Of a stretch of DNA of 64,000 nucleotides, positions 24,307 through 32,548 are shown piece by piece. The stretch is from contig NZ_FOOX01000010.1 in assembly GCF_900113335.1 (NCBI RefSeq), forward strand, positions 1 through 64,000. The letters run 5' to 3'. How positions within the stretch are numbered: position 1 is the first letter of the stretch; each line of letters opens with the position of its first letter. This DNA comes from Desulfotruncus arcticus DSM 17038. GTDB taxonomy: Bacteria > Bacillota > Desulfotomaculia > Desulfotomaculales > Desulfallaceae. The notes under the pieces are model-generated. The model saw only the letters and a program-made list of their open reading frames with translations. It was not told where the DNA came from and did not search any database. A program made the position numbers and the translations under genes.

Positions 24307-25497
24307 ATGTACAAAAAATTGCTCTTGATTCTGGGACTTGCCGGGTTTACGGTGATGGCCGACAACTGGGTGGTATCGCCTATATTACCGTCCATTGCCC
24401 AAAATATTAATATACCGGTGACCAGGGCGGGGCTGCTGATTACCGCCTATATGATTCCATTCGGTTTGTTTCAGCTGGTCTTCGGCCCTCTGGCCGACCG
24501 TTATGGCAAACGGCAGGTGATTAATACAACCATGCTCCTGTTTACCTTTGCCACGGCACTATGCGCCATTGGCGTCAGTTTGACCGACCTGGCCATATAC
24601 AGGGCGCTTACCGGCATTTTTGCCGCTTCAATCATGCCGGTATCCCTGGCTTTGATTGGCGATGTGGTGCCAATGCCCCAGCGCCAGTCAGCCATTGGCA
24701 CTTTTATGGGCATTTCCTTTTTAGGCCAGGGTCTGAGCATGGCCATCGGTGGCACCATTGCCTACTTTGTCAGCTGGCGGGGCGTGTTTATCATTTACGC
24801 CGGGCTGGCCGTTGTTTCCACCGTGCTGCTGTTTACGGCGGGCCGGAAAATTCCTTCGGCTAAAAACCCGAACAGTCGGCTCCTGGCTCCTTACTGGCGG
24901 CTGCTGACCAATAAAGACAGCGCGCTGACTTATCTGGTGGTTTTAATTGAAGGTATTTTGATTATCGGCTCATTTTCTTATCTGGGTGCCTTTATTGAAC
25001 ATCTATATCATTACAACAACCTGTATATCGGCCTGATGATGACTGCGTTCGGCGTGCTGGCGGTAATCGGCGGGCGGCTGAGCGGCAAGCTGGCCGCTAA
25101 AATGGGACGTAAGCGAGTGCTGAGCCTGGGTCTGCTGTCCGCAACTCTGGCCGATGTAATCTTTTACCTATACGGCAGCCAGCTGATTGTGCTGGCTATC
25201 GGAATCGGGCTTTTGGGCCTGGGGTTTATGCTGGCCCACTCCACGCTGCTGACTATCGCCACGGAATTTGCCCCGCAGGCCCGGGGCACGGTAATGTCGC
25301 TGGTGGCCTTTTGCTTCATGGGCGGCGGCGGACTGGGCACTGCGCTGGGCGGCCGTCTGATAGCCGCACATAGTTATACATGGTTCTTCTCCGCCTATGC
25401 CCTGTGCCTGGCGCTGCTGATTTTATTGGCTTGGCTGGTGGTGCCCGGGATGGTGGCCCGGCAGCAGCCACAACCGCAGCCGGGGTCAGCAAAGTAA
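24307..25497 (+). CDS. MFS transporter (DHA1-like)
   Basis: A 396-residue major-facilitator protein with 12 hydrophobic segments and the loop 2-3 motif GPLADRYGKRQV, plus the antiporter-type PVSLALIGDVVP in helix 5. The ATG at 24307 has AAGGAGG upstream. It is followed after 32 bp by an AhpD-like gene. Location in the arsenic cluster suggests export of a drug or metal(loid) compound; the substrate is unknown. Confidence 0.9.
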   Translation: MYKKLLLILGLAGFTVMADNWVVSPILPSIAQNINIPVTRAGLLITAYMIPFGLFQLVFGPLADRYGKRQVINTTMLLFTFATALCAIGVSLTDLAIYRALTGIFAASIMPVSLALIGDVVPMPQRQSAIGTFMGISFLGQGLSMAIGGTIAYFVSWRGVFIIYAGLAVVSTVLLFTAGRKIPSAKNPNSRLLAPYWRLLTNKDSALTYLVVLIEGILIIGSFSYLGAFIEHLYHYNNLYIGLMMTAFGVLAVIGGRLSGKLAAKMGRKRVLSLGLLSATLADVIFYLYGSQLIVLAIGIGLLGLGFMLAHSTLLTIATEFAPQARGTVMSLVAFCFMGGGGLGTALGGRLIAAHSYTWFFSAYALCLALLILLAWLVVPGMVARQQPQPQPGSAK

Positions 25498-25529
25498 GAC
25501 TCTTACAAAACAGAAAAGGAGGAATTCAA

Positions 25530-25892
25530 ATGAGCAACCAGTTACCCACAGCTCAACAGGTATTAAAACAAATGGAGGGAAAAATGGGCGGTGTGCCCCG
25601 TCCCCTGGCAATTATCGCTGAAATTAATCCCGGTGCCGTGGTGGAACATGCGATGAACCAGCAGTCTCTGGCTCAACAGGAGCAGCTGCCGCCCAAGTAT
25701 AAAGCGCTGATTAACGTAGCGGTGGCGGCAGCCCTGGGATCGGAAACCTGCACTAAAAATCAGGTGGCAATGGCCTTAAAAAGCGGTGCCACCAGGGAAG
25801 AAATCGTTGAAGCGCTGCTTTGCGCCAAACAGACTAAAAGTTCAACTATTTTCTCAGCATCCTTGGCCGGTTTGGAATTACTAACTGAATAG
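25530..25892 (+). CDS. Carboxymuconolactone decarboxylase/AhpD-like protein
   Basis: A 120-residue all-helical CMD-family protein: PPKYKALINVAVAAALGSETC and ALKSGATREEIVEALL. Redox-active members have a CxxC and nearby His; here only the first Cys remains (ETCTKNQ), so AhpD-like disulfide chemistry is unlikely. AAAAGGAGG precedes the ATG. It is probably co-transcribed with the MFS gene. CMD proteins are common in arsenic clusters of anaerobes, with unproven role. Confidence 0.87.
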   Translation: MSNQLPTAQQVLKQMEGKMGGVPRPLAIIAEINPGAVVEHAMNQQSLAQQEQLPPKYKALINVAVAAALGSETCTKNQVAMALKSGATREEIVEALLCAKQTKSSTIFSASLAGLELLTE

Positions 25893-25948
25893 TAGAAGAC
25901 ACATAAAGGTTGCTTAATAGTATGTGGTTTTTTGAATAATGAAGATAA

Positions 25949-25986
25949 GGGGACACTCCATTTTTTCGAGGAATGTCCCCAATTTT
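25949..25986. terminator. Hairpin between convergent genes
   Basis: GGGGACACTCC at 25949-25959 pairs with GGAATGTCCCC at 25970-25980 with one mismatch, followed by AATTTT. Confidence 0.65.
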
Positions 25987-26001
25987 GGCTTCTCTCCGTG
26001 G

Positions 26002-26532
26002 CTAAACTGCTAACCCGGCTTCGGAGAACATACGGATCAATTCTTCCTTTTGTTTAATATTCTCATTTTGCTGCAGCGGCGCGCATTCCTCCAGGGTGGA
26101 TTCCTGCTTAATTAAGCGCCCGGCAAAAGCCATGCAGCTTTTTTCCCCGCAATCGCCGCAGTTGGTCCAGGGCAGTAGTTTAAAAACGTCGAGCATTTTC
26201 AATTCCGTGCCCCGGCGGTAACTAGGTTCTATTTCACCACGCCTGGCCCAGGTGTCGGTCAGCAGGTGCCTGATGAATTCAACCAGGTTGCGCGCTTCCT
26301 GCTCACCGGTCATCCCACTGATGGTAAAATAATTAGGGTGCAGGGTAAAGGCTTTTCTTCCCTGGATGAAGCGCAAAAAAGGCGTGTCAGGGTGGTAAAA
26401 ACAACTGCCCAGGTCCCCGTTAAGGTAGGGAAATATTTCTTTTATGTCAGTGTCAAGCTCCACAACGGCGTTAACCGTTGTGCGTGTGTGACACATCGGC
26501 CGCACCAACTTCATTTCATAACGGTCAAACAT
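26002..26532 (-). CDS. 4Fe-4S domain protein (corrinoid Fe-S protein-like cluster)
   Basis: A 176-residue protein. Its C-terminal part carries the 4Fe-4S motif NCGDCGEKSCMAFAGRL and a fourth Cys in LEECAPL, the module found in the large subunit of the corrinoid iron-sulfur protein and in similar redox proteins. The N-terminal 110 residues resemble no catalytic domain I know. The ATG at 26532 has GAGGAGGG upstream; a longer frame to 26583 lacks a ribosome-binding site. It is divergent from the selenoprotein candidate. Confidence 0.85.
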   Translation of the reverse strand: MFDRYEMKLVRPMCHTRTTVNAVVELDTDIKEIFPYLNGDLGSCFYHPDTPFLRFIQGRKAFTLHPNYFTISGMTGEQEARNLVEFIRHLLTDTWARRGEIEPSYRRGTELKMLDVFKLLPWTNCGDCGEKSCMAFAGRLIKQESTLEECAPLQQNENIKQKEELIRMFSEAGLAV

Positions 26533-26677
26533 TTGCAAGCCCTCCTCATTAATATTTTTTAACGAAAATGACAATAGTCGCAAATGAATAAAAATGGAGT
26601 GTTTTTAAATTAATAAGTGCATTATTATTTAATTATAACTTCATTTAGGCAATAACCCAATAGGATAACTGCAATAG

Positions 26678-26706
26678 TTGACTCAATTATTAAATAAAAT
26701 TATCAT
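26678..26706 (+). promoter_or_regulatory. Promoter of the metallochaperone gene
   Basis: TTGACT at 26678-26683 and TATCAT at 26701-26706 are separated by 17 bp. The 39-bp block shared with 21531-21569 starts within the spacer. Confidence 0.7.
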
Positions 26707-26729
26707 TATATAAATAAATTCTAATTTGA
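26691..26729. promoter_or_regulatory. Shared ArsR-type operator, copy 2
   Basis: TTATCATTATATAAATAAA is identical to the core of 21531-21569, and the flanks match at most positions. The promoters of two separate transcripts in the arsenic island therefore share an operator-like block. Confidence 0.6.
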
Positions 26730-26737
26730 GGTTCAAA

Positions 26738-26797
26738 ATGAATATCAGCGGTTATGCAATATATCTATTTCTAAATGCATTACAATGTCTACCCTAA
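26738..26797 (+). CDS. Possible 19-residue leader peptide
   Basis: ATG at 26738 opens a frame encoding MNISGYAIYLFLNALQCLP, ending with TAA at 26795-26797. It is on the leader of the metallochaperone transcript, with a weak TGAGG site upstream. It may be chance; nothing else is seen between 26798 and 26882. Confidence 0.25.
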   Translation: MNISGYAIYLFLNALQCLP

Positions 26798-26882
26798 CCC
26801 AACGGAAGTACAGCTGTAATAATTAATTACCCGGACTCCAAGGCAAGATAAATATAATTCCAAGTCAGGAGTGGCAAATAAA

Positions 26883-27335
26883 ATGACAATTTCAGTATGT
26901 GGTTTTAATGCGCTGGATAATACTAATGCACAGTGTCCTATCTGCAATACACCAGGAAAAAAAATAAGGCCGGAAACTCTATTGAGCTTGGTTAAAAGCG
27001 ACCGGCTGCCGGCTGAACCGAACGGCTACAGCCTGTGTTTATCCCCTAAGTGTGACGTTATTTATTTCGGTGAACGGGTCTTTTTTAAAGATGATGTAAA
27101 GGTTAAGGTTTGGTTTAAAGAATCAGAACCGGATATACCGGTGTGTTATTGCCGAAGCGTGACGGCTAAAGACATATTTGAGCACATAGCCGTCAGGGGC
27201 TGCTGCAAAAATCTCGAAGACATTCAGGCACACACGGGGGCCAATACGGGCAAGGATTGCCTGACCCAAAACCCTGCGGGAACTTGATGTAAACCGGCAG
27301 TGCAATCGGTGATTGCCGTCGTGTTAAAAAAATAA
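26883..27335 (+). CDS. CopZ-like [2Fe-2S] metallochaperone, candidate selenoprotein
   Basis: The N-terminal half has the zinc-binding segment CPICNTPGKKIRPETLLSL and the Cys pair CLSPKC; the C-terminal half is a BFD-like [2Fe-2S] domain with CYC, GCCKNLEDIQ and TGANTGKDCLTQNPAG. Family members end this last segment with two cysteines (NPxGxCC). Here the first is an in-frame TGA at 27285-27287 and the second is TGT; reading continues as CKPAVQSVIAVVLKK to TAA at 27333-27335. A hairpin with a GGT loop lies 20 bases after the TGA. I therefore propose selenocysteine at residue 135 of 150. If not recoded, the product is 134 residues and lacks the last ligands. Such proteins accompany ars operons. 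The start is ATG 26883 with AGGAG upstream. Confidence 0.75.
27294..27318 (+). promoter_or_regulatory. SECIS-like hairpin
   Basis: CAATC at 27303-27307 pairs with GATTG at 27311-27315, closing a GGT loop. CGG at 27295-27297 can pair with CCG at 27316-27318, leaving a bulge. The loop starts 20 bases after the TGA at 27285-27287, inside the range known for bacterial SECIS elements, which carry a G in the first loop positions. Confidence 0.6.
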
Positions 27336-27364
27336 TGCGAAAAACGCGAGCCCACCGCTAATAA

Positions 27365-27511
27365 TTTTCATTTCCCTCCTGCACCGATTGCAAGTTCCTG
27401 GACGGCTGCTCCTATGTGGATAACAACGACGGGGACTGCTGGGGCAACAGCCCGTCCTGCGCCTCCTGCGCCGGATGTCTCTGGTCCAGGCAGCTTATTG
27501 CCTGCCCGTAA
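27365..27511 (+). pseudogene. Cys-rich C-terminal remnant (SPASM/radical-SAM-tail-like)
   Basis: The frame after a stop at 27362 has no start codon. It encodes CTDCKFLDGCSYVD, a WGNSPSCASCAGCLW segment and LIACP before TAA at 27509-27511. Nine cysteines in 47 residues suggest the auxiliary-cluster tail of a radical SAM or related Fe-S protein whose main part was deleted. It follows the selenoprotein candidate directly. Confidence 0.45.
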
Positions 27512-27527
27512 AATTTATATAAAGCTA

Positions 27528-27557
27528 TTGACATTAAAGGTGTTAGAGAATTATTAT
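27528..27557 (+). promoter_or_regulatory. Promoter of acr3
   Basis: TTGACA at 27528-27533 and TATTAT at 27552-27557 are separated by 18 bp. Confidence 0.75.
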
Positions 27558-27572
27558 ATAAGCAAACCTTTA

Positions 27573-27598
27573 TATGCATTTAGCTACCGAAATGCATA
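27573..27598. promoter_or_regulatory. Operator dyad upstream of acr3
   Basis: TATGCATTT at 27573-27581 and AAATGCATA at 27590-27598 are perfect inverted repeats around 8 bases, just after the predicted transcription start. It is a likely repressor site, perhaps for the ArsR encoded at 28872. It differs from the block at 21531 and 26691. Between 27599 and 27742 I see nothing further. Confidence 0.6.
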
Positions 27599-27742
27599 AA
27601 TCCATTTTTATATACAAAGAGTATGTGCACAAACTGAATGATAAAAAAGGGTAACAATAAAACCGCTGAAATGAATCATAACTTTATTTCTGGCCTAAAA
27701 TATAAAAAAACTTTTATGTAATAACACAGGAGGTAAAATGAT

Positions 27743-28807
27743 ATGCCAGATTCAGTTACCGGTAAACTCAATTTTTTAGACCGTTATTTAACGCTATGGA
27801 TTTTCCTGGCGATGGCAGTGGGGGTGGCGGGAGGTTACATCTACCCGCAAATTGCTGATTTCTGGGGGCGGTTCCAGGTGGGCACCACCAATATCCCCAT
27901 TGCCGTCGGACTGATTATTATGATGTACCCGCCTCTGGCCAGGGTGAAGTATGAGGAAATCGGCAAAGTGTTTACCAACGGCAGGGTTGTGGGACTCAGC
28001 CTGGTGCAAAACTGGATTGTCGGCCCGCTGTTGATGTTCTTTTTGGCCATCATTTTCCTGCGGGCCTACCCGGAATATATGGCAGGCCTGATTCTTATCG
28101 GACTGGCCCGCTGCATCGCGATGGTTATTGTTTGGAACGGGCTGGCCAAAGGCGATTCAGAATATGCTGCCGCCCTGGTGGCATTAAACTCCATCTTCCA
28201 GGTGCTGTTTTTTTCAGTGTACGCTTACTTGTTCATCACCCTGATGCCGCGGTGGTTCGGCCTTACGTCTTTGGAGGTACACATTTCGATGGCGGAAGTG
28301 GCCAAGAGCGTGTTTATCTACCTCGGCATACCTTTTCTGGCGGGCATTATTACCAGGTTTACCTTAATACCGATGAAGGGCAAGGAATGGTATGACCAAC
28401 AGTTGATGCCCAAAATCGGTCCTTTAACCTTAATAGCACTGCTGTTTACCATCCTGGTGATGTTCTCCCTGAAGGGCAATTATATTGTTACCCTGCCGCT
28501 GGATGTGCTCAGGATTGCCATACCGCTGGTCCTATATTTTTTAATCATGTTCCTTGTATCGTTCTTTATGAGCAATAAGATGGGGGTCAACTACGAGCAG
28601 GCCACAACCCTTTCCTTTACCGCCGCCAGCAATAACTTTGAGTTGGCCATCGCTGTGGCGGTGGCGGTGTTCGGGATCAATTCCGGCCAGGCTTTTGCCG
28701 CGGTAATCGGTCCGCTGATCGAAGTGCCGGTGATGATCTGGCTGGTCAATGTGGCACTTTCTTTTAAACGGAAATATTTTGCTCACAGGGTGCTGCCGAC
28801 CAGATAA
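27743..28807 (+). CDS. acr3: Arsenite efflux permease Acr3
   Basis: A 354-residue Acr3 protein with ten hydrophobic segments. The N-terminus [18 protein letters not shown], the helix [20 protein letters not shown] with the essential Cys, and [20 protein letters not shown] are diagnostic of the family. It exports arsenite across the cytoplasmic membrane using the proton gradient. AGGAGG precedes the ATG. A 64-bp gap leads to an ArsR gene that is presumably co-transcribed. Confidence 0.96.
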   Translation: MPDSVTGKLNFLDRYLTLWIFLAMAVGVAGGYIYPQIADFWGRFQVGTTNIPIAVGLIIMMYPPLARVKYEEIGKVFTNGRVVGLSLVQNWIVGPLLMFFLAIIFLRAYPEYMAGLILIGLARCIAMVIVWNGLAKGDSEYAAALVALNSIFQVLFFSVYAYLFITLMPRWFGLTSLEVHISMAEVAKSVFIYLGIPFLAGIITRFTLIPMKGKEWYDQQLMPKIGPLTLIALLFTILVMFSLKGNYIVTLPLDVLRIAIPLVLYFLIMFLVSFFMSNKMGVNYEQATTLSFTAASNNFELAIAVAVAVFGINSGQAFAAVIGPLIEVPVMIWLVNVALSFKRKYFAHRVLPTR

Positions 28808-28871
28808 AATAAATAAGTAATAGCCGGGATGCTGCCGCTGTCTCCCGGCAGTACCTTGGGGAGGAAGAATA

Positions 28872-29237
28872 ATGAAGGATGTATTGGGATTTTTAAAAAC
28901 TTTAGCCGATGAAACCCGGTTAAAAATTATTATGATGTTATCCCGGCGGGATATGTGTGTCTGCGAAATCATGGATGAGCTGGGCATGTCTCAGCCTGCT
29001 GTTTCCCACCATCTGAGGCTGCTTAAGAAAAGCGGAATAGTACGTGATGACAAAGACGGGCGCTGGGTGTTTTATTCTTTAAATCAAAAAGCTTTTGCAC
29101 AAGGGTTGGTATGCATCCATAATGATTTATTTGATCAAATACGCAACAACCTGGAAAACCGCCAGGCTAACCGGGATTACGGTGCCTGCCTGCGCATGGA
29201 AAAAGAAATGAACACCTGCCTCAAAGCGAAAAACTAG
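28872..29237 (+). CDS. arsR: ArsR-family repressor
   Basis: A 121-residue winged-helix protein: FLKTLADETRLKIIMML, RRDMCVCEIMDELGMSQPAVSHHLRLL (CVC is the arsenite/metal-binding pair of ArsR), and DGRWVFYSLN. A second pair of cysteines lies near the C-terminus (ACLRMEKEMNTC). It follows acr3 and probably controls the dyad at 27573. GGGGAGGA is upstream of the ATG. Confidence 0.94.
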   Translation: MKDVLGFLKTLADETRLKIIMMLSRRDMCVCEIMDELGMSQPAVSHHLRLLKKSGIVRDDKDGRWVFYSLNQKAFAQGLVCIHNDLFDQIRNNLENRQANRDYGACLRMEKEMNTCLKAKN

Positions 29238-29286
29238 AAAGTTAATTTTATCCGGCCATGCGGGCCGGCGGTAGGGGGAATAAGTT

Positions 29287-30003
29287 ATGCGAATTGCAGT
29301 ATTTTCCGATATCCATGGCAACAAACATGCCCTGGAAGCAGTTTTGGCCGACATACAAAGTCGCGAGCCGGATCTGCTGGTCTGCCTGGGCGACCTGGTC
29401 GGGTACGGGGCTGATCCCGATGCGGTGGTGCAGGCTATTCGTGCCAGCGGCATTCCTACAGTTATGGGCAATTACGATGACGCTATCGCCAACCGGCGCC
29501 TGGTCTGCGGGTGTGACTACAAAGATGAAAAAGCACTGGAAGCGGGGGTGAAATCAATTTCCTGGACAATGGAACATACCAGGGAGGCAAGCAGGGAATT
29601 CTTGCTTACCCTGCCGGACAGGATCGTTAAAACAATCAACGGGCGCAGGGTGTTGTTCGTACATGGCAGCCCCCGCAAATTAAATGAATACCTTTACGAG
29701 GACGTGCCCGCCGCCGATATCATACCCATGCTGCGGGAAGCAAATGTCGACGTATTGGTGTGCGGCCATACCCACTTGCCTTACCACCGGGTTGCTGAAG
29801 ACCGGCACATAATTAACGCCGGCAGCGCCGGTAAGCCTAAGCACGGCGATCCACAGGCGGTGTATGCGCTGATTGAATTAAGTAATGATATACGGGTGGA
29901 ATTTATTAAAGTCCCCTATGATTATGAATCTGCCGCTCTGGCCGTAGAAAAGGCCGGGCTGCCTGCTGAATTCGCTGCTATTTTAAGGACGGGGATTGGT
30001 TAA
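29287..30003 (+). CDS. YfcE/MJ0936-like metallophosphoesterase
   Basis: A 238-residue calcineurin-type phosphoesterase with all metal motifs: SDIHGN at residues 8-13, GDLVGYG, GNYDDA (GNxD/E), VHGSP and CGHTHLPYH. A full-length relative of the truncated gene at 21126. Enzymes of this group hydrolyse phosphodiesters or phosphomonoesters; the substrate is unknown. It starts 49 bp after arsR and overlaps no gene; the CPBP gene starts 3 bp after its stop. Confidence 0.92.
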   Translation: MRIAVFSDIHGNKHALEAVLADIQSREPDLLVCLGDLVGYGADPDAVVQAIRASGIPTVMGNYDDAIANRRLVCGCDYKDEKALEAGVKSISWTMEHTREASREFLLTLPDRIVKTINGRRVLFVHGSPRKLNEYLYEDVPAADIIPMLREANVDVLVCGHTHLPYHRVAEDRHIINAGSAGKPKHGDPQAVYALIELSNDIRVEFIKVPYDYESAALAVEKAGLPAEFAAILRTGIG

Positions 30004-30006
30004 AAC

Positions 30007-30699
30007 ATGAAATATATCGCCAATAAAGATTATTTTTATATCAAGTACCTGGGTTTGTTTTTTGTAAGTGCAGGAGCAGTAACCTTGCTGCTGACTATTC
30101 TAAAGGTATCTACTGCAACCTATCAACTGGTCACCGACCAGATTGCCCTGCTTGGCATTCTGCTGGTGGCCTGTGCCGGCAGGAAAAAGTACTTTTTAAT
30201 TGATATCAAAAAAATTAATTGGCCGGTCCTGGCTTTTAGCCTGTTGCTTGGCCTGGCCATTTCCCTGATAACCCGCTGGCTGCAGATAAAACTGCTGGAA
30301 TTAGGCTATATGGTTATGCCCGGCGCTAGCCAGATAACAATTGCCGATATGGTGGCAGTAAACACTGATTATTATGCTGTTTTAGTTTCTGTGATTTTAT
30401 TAGGGCCATTAATGGAAGAGCTGCTTTTCCGGTTTATTGGTTTGGGCCTGGTTAATCAAACTGTCATAGACAATATAGAAAACCGCAGGTTCAGGATTTT
30501 GTTGTTTGTGTCCTGGTCGGTAGTTTTATCCAGCTTGTTTGCATTACTGCACCGTCCGGATTTATCCGCCTTCCCCTTTTATTTCGGCTCAAGTATAATC
30601 TATTGCCTGGTATTCAACAAATATGGTTTTTTTGCCTCTTTACTGGCTCATTCCGCCACCAACACCGGTTCCGCCCTGATGTTTTTATGGTCCTGGTAA
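30007..30699 (+). CDS. CPBP-family intramembrane metalloprotease
   Basis: A 230-residue membrane protein with about six helices. The conserved motifs are MEELLFRF (EExxxR, residues about 137-144), HRPDLSAFPFYFG and LLAHSATN. Such CAAX-type proteases are glutamate/histidine metalloproteases used in peptide immunity, sporulation or prenyl-protein maturation; the substrate is unknown. It is the last gene of the transcript from acr3. A GCGCTTT/AAAGCGC hairpin at about 30755-30784 may end it. Confidence 0.88.
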   Translation: MKYIANKDYFYIKYLGLFFVSAGAVTLLLTILKVSTATYQLVTDQIALLGILLVACAGRKKYFLIDIKKINWPVLAFSLLLGLAISLITRWLQIKLLELGYMVMPGASQITIADMVAVNTDYYAVLVSVILLGPLMEELLFRFIGLGLVNQTVIDNIENRRFRILLFVSWSVVLSSLFALLHRPDLSAFPFYFGSSIIYCLVFNKYGFFASLLAHSATNTGSALMFLWSW

Positions 30700-30805
30700 A
30701 ACGGGCAAATTCGCTGTGCCCGCATGACAAGAAGCACTGTGCCTACAATACAAAAGCGCTTTGGTCGTAATGACAAAAGCGCTGCACTTATATGGCTGTT
30801 GCTTG

Positions 30806-30934
30806 TTACTTGGCGGGCTTTATCAGAGCCCTTTCACAAAACGGGCAAAACCTTGGATCATCCCCTGCGTCAGCCCAAAAAGCAAGTCCGCAATCTTCAC
30901 AAACGTATTTGGTCAGGTTGGCTTTGTCATCCAC
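30806..30934 (-). CDS. 42-residue zinc-ribbon protein
   Basis: GTG at 30934 has TAAGGAGG nine bases upstream. The product contains TKYVCEDCGLAFW and RFCPFCERALI, two C-x2-C knuckles forming a rubredoxin-like or zinc-ribbon site, and stops at TAA 30806-30808. It is one of two adjacent small zinc-ribbon genes. Function unknown. Confidence 0.7.
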   Translation of the reverse strand: MDDKANLTKYVCEDCGLAFWADAGDDPRFCPFCERALIKPAK

Positions 30935-30997
30935 GCTAAAAACCTCCTTACACGTCTTAACTACATTTCTTAATTAATTTGACAGCATTAACCGGCA

Positions 30998-31198
30998 TTA
31001 GTTCAACAGCAACGGTATTACTTCTATAATCGAATCACATTTGGTACATTTTACTTTCCGGCCGGGCGGCAGTTTTTCAAATGTGATTTCTGTTTCGCAA
31101 ATAGGGCACTTAACCGCCGACTGGCCCAAACAATTCTTATATTCCTGAGCCCTGTCATCACTACCTCCACAGGCGGAGCAGCTTCCGCAACCAGACAT
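30998..31198 (-). CDS. 66-residue zinc-ribbon protein
   Basis: The protein starts MSGCGSCSACGGSDD and has a second cysteine set, VKCPICETEITFEKLPPGRK followed by VKCTKCDSIIEV, typical of a zinc ribbon. GGGGGAG precedes the ATG. It lies upstream of the 42-residue zinc-ribbon gene in the same direction. The Gly/Cys-rich start is shared with small FmdB-like or metal-binding proteins; no function is assigned. Confidence 0.75.
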   Translation of the reverse strand: MSGCGSCSACGGSDDRAQEYKNCLGQSAVKCPICETEITFEKLPPGRKVKCTKCDSIIEVIPLLLN

Positions 31199-31239
31199 GT
31201 GTCAATCTCCCCCTTATCTATTATAACTACTCACGTATT

Positions 31240-31300
31240 CATAAGTCAGTAGTCAGAATTCAGAATACCTCGAACCGTTTTTTTCTAACTACTGACTTCA
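31240..31300. repeat. Heptamer repeat patch, inverted copy
   Basis: AGTCAGTAGTCAGAATTCAG at about 31244-31263, and CTAACTACTGACTTCAGG at the other end, belong to the same repeat family as 9630-9677. Confidence 0.65.
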
Positions 31301-32545
31301 GGTAGCCGCACTTTCACCGGCCACAAAACCGGAAGACCAGGCCCATTGCAGATTATACCCTCCGCAATCGCCGTCGATGTCCAGAATCTCACCGGCAAAA
31401 TAAAGGCCCTGAACCAGCCTTGATTCCATGGTTTTATTATCTATTTCCTTGACGTCCACTCCGCCAGCCGTAACCTGTGCCTGCATCCAGGAATTGGTGC
31501 CGGTTACTTCAAATCGCCAGTCCTGCAAAATGTTTAGTATGGCGTTTCTTTCTCCGGCCGTTACCTGTCCCGCTTTCTTATTGATATCGCGCAGTCCGGC
31601 CTCTTTAAGCAGCACCGGCACCAGCCGCTTATTAATAAAGCCGACAAAGCTAAAGGGCAAGTCTTTATGCGCCTGCTGTTCCAGGCGTCTGATTAAAAAA
31701 TCTGCCAATTCGTCTCTGGTCATGTAATCTATAATAATTAGTTTAAGCTGAACCTGTTCGCCTTTTTGCAGGTTTTCCCCAACCGTTCTGCTTAAGGTCA
31801 AAATAGGCGGCCCGGAGATGCCGTAATCGGTAAATAATATCTCTCCCCCGGCACGAGCAATAGATCTTTCCCCAACCAACACCTCGGCCTGGAAATCAAA
31901 TTTAATCCCGGAGATCTGTTTGAGAAAATCCGACGCCAGGCGAAGCTGCACCAGGGCGGGAAACGGCTCCAGCACTTGGTGCCCCATTTTCCGGGCCAAT
32001 AGATAGCCGCTGCCGTTGGAGCCCAGGTTTGGCGCCGCTTTCCCCCCGGTGGTCAATATCACCCTGTTGGCCTTGAAACGACTTCCATTACCCAGGTTTA
32101 GTATAAATTCGCCGTCGTTTTTGGAAATACCTTTTACCTCGGCCTCACAGATTACTTCCACGCCAAGCCGCTCTATTTCGTACCTCATTACATCCAGCAC
32201 GCTGGACGCCTGATTGGAAACGGGAAAAACCTTGCCGCCGTCTTCAGCTTTCCAGGCTATGCCCAGTTGTTCAAAAAACTCCATCGTCCGGCTAAAATCA
32301 AAGCGCCCCAGGGGTGCATAAGCAAACTTGGCATTTTGGCCGTGGTAATGGTTAATGCCCAGGTCCAAATTACTCATATTACAGCGGCCGTTGCCCGTTG
32401 CCAAAATCTTTTTGCCCACCCTGTTCATCCGTTCCAGCATCGTGACCGCGGCGCCCCGGCGCCTGGCCGCTATGGCGGCCGTCAGGCCGGCGGCGCCGCC
32501 GCCCACCACGGCCACCCTGATAGGTCTGGTTTTGTTAGGCTTCAT
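31298..32545 (-). CDS. BaiN/HI0933-family flavoprotein
   Basis: A 415-residue FAD protein: dinucleotide-binding GGGAAGLTAAIAARRRGA at the N-terminus, the family segment GKKILATGNGRCN, TTGGKAAPNLGSNGSGY and the C-terminal FAD-binding GEILDIDGDCGGYNLQWAWSSG in two parts. Members include BaiN (bile-acid 7-dehydroxylation branch) and many proteins of unknown substrate. Its ATG lies 3 bp after the stop of the second flavoprotein gene, indicating co-expression. Confidence 0.92.
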   Translation of the reverse strand: MKPNKTRPIRVAVVGGGAAGLTAAIAARRRGAAVTMLERMNRVGKKILATGNGRCNMSNLDLGINHYHGQNAKFAYAPLGRFDFSRTMEFFEQLGIAWKAEDGGKVFPVSNQASSVLDVMRYEIERLGVEVICEAEVKGISKNDGEFILNLGNGSRFKANRVILTTGGKAAPNLGSNGSGYLLARKMGHQVLEPFPALVQLRLASDFLKQISGIKFDFQAEVLVGERSIARAGGEILFTDYGISGPPILTLSRTVGENLQKGEQVQLKLIIIDYMTRDELADFLIRRLEQQAHKDLPFSFVGFINKRLVPVLLKEAGLRDINKKAGQVTAGERNAILNILQDWRFEVTGTNSWMQAQVTAGGVDVKEIDNKTMESRLVQGLYFAGEILDIDGDCGGYNLQWAWSSGFVAGESAAT

Positions 32546-32548
32546 CGA

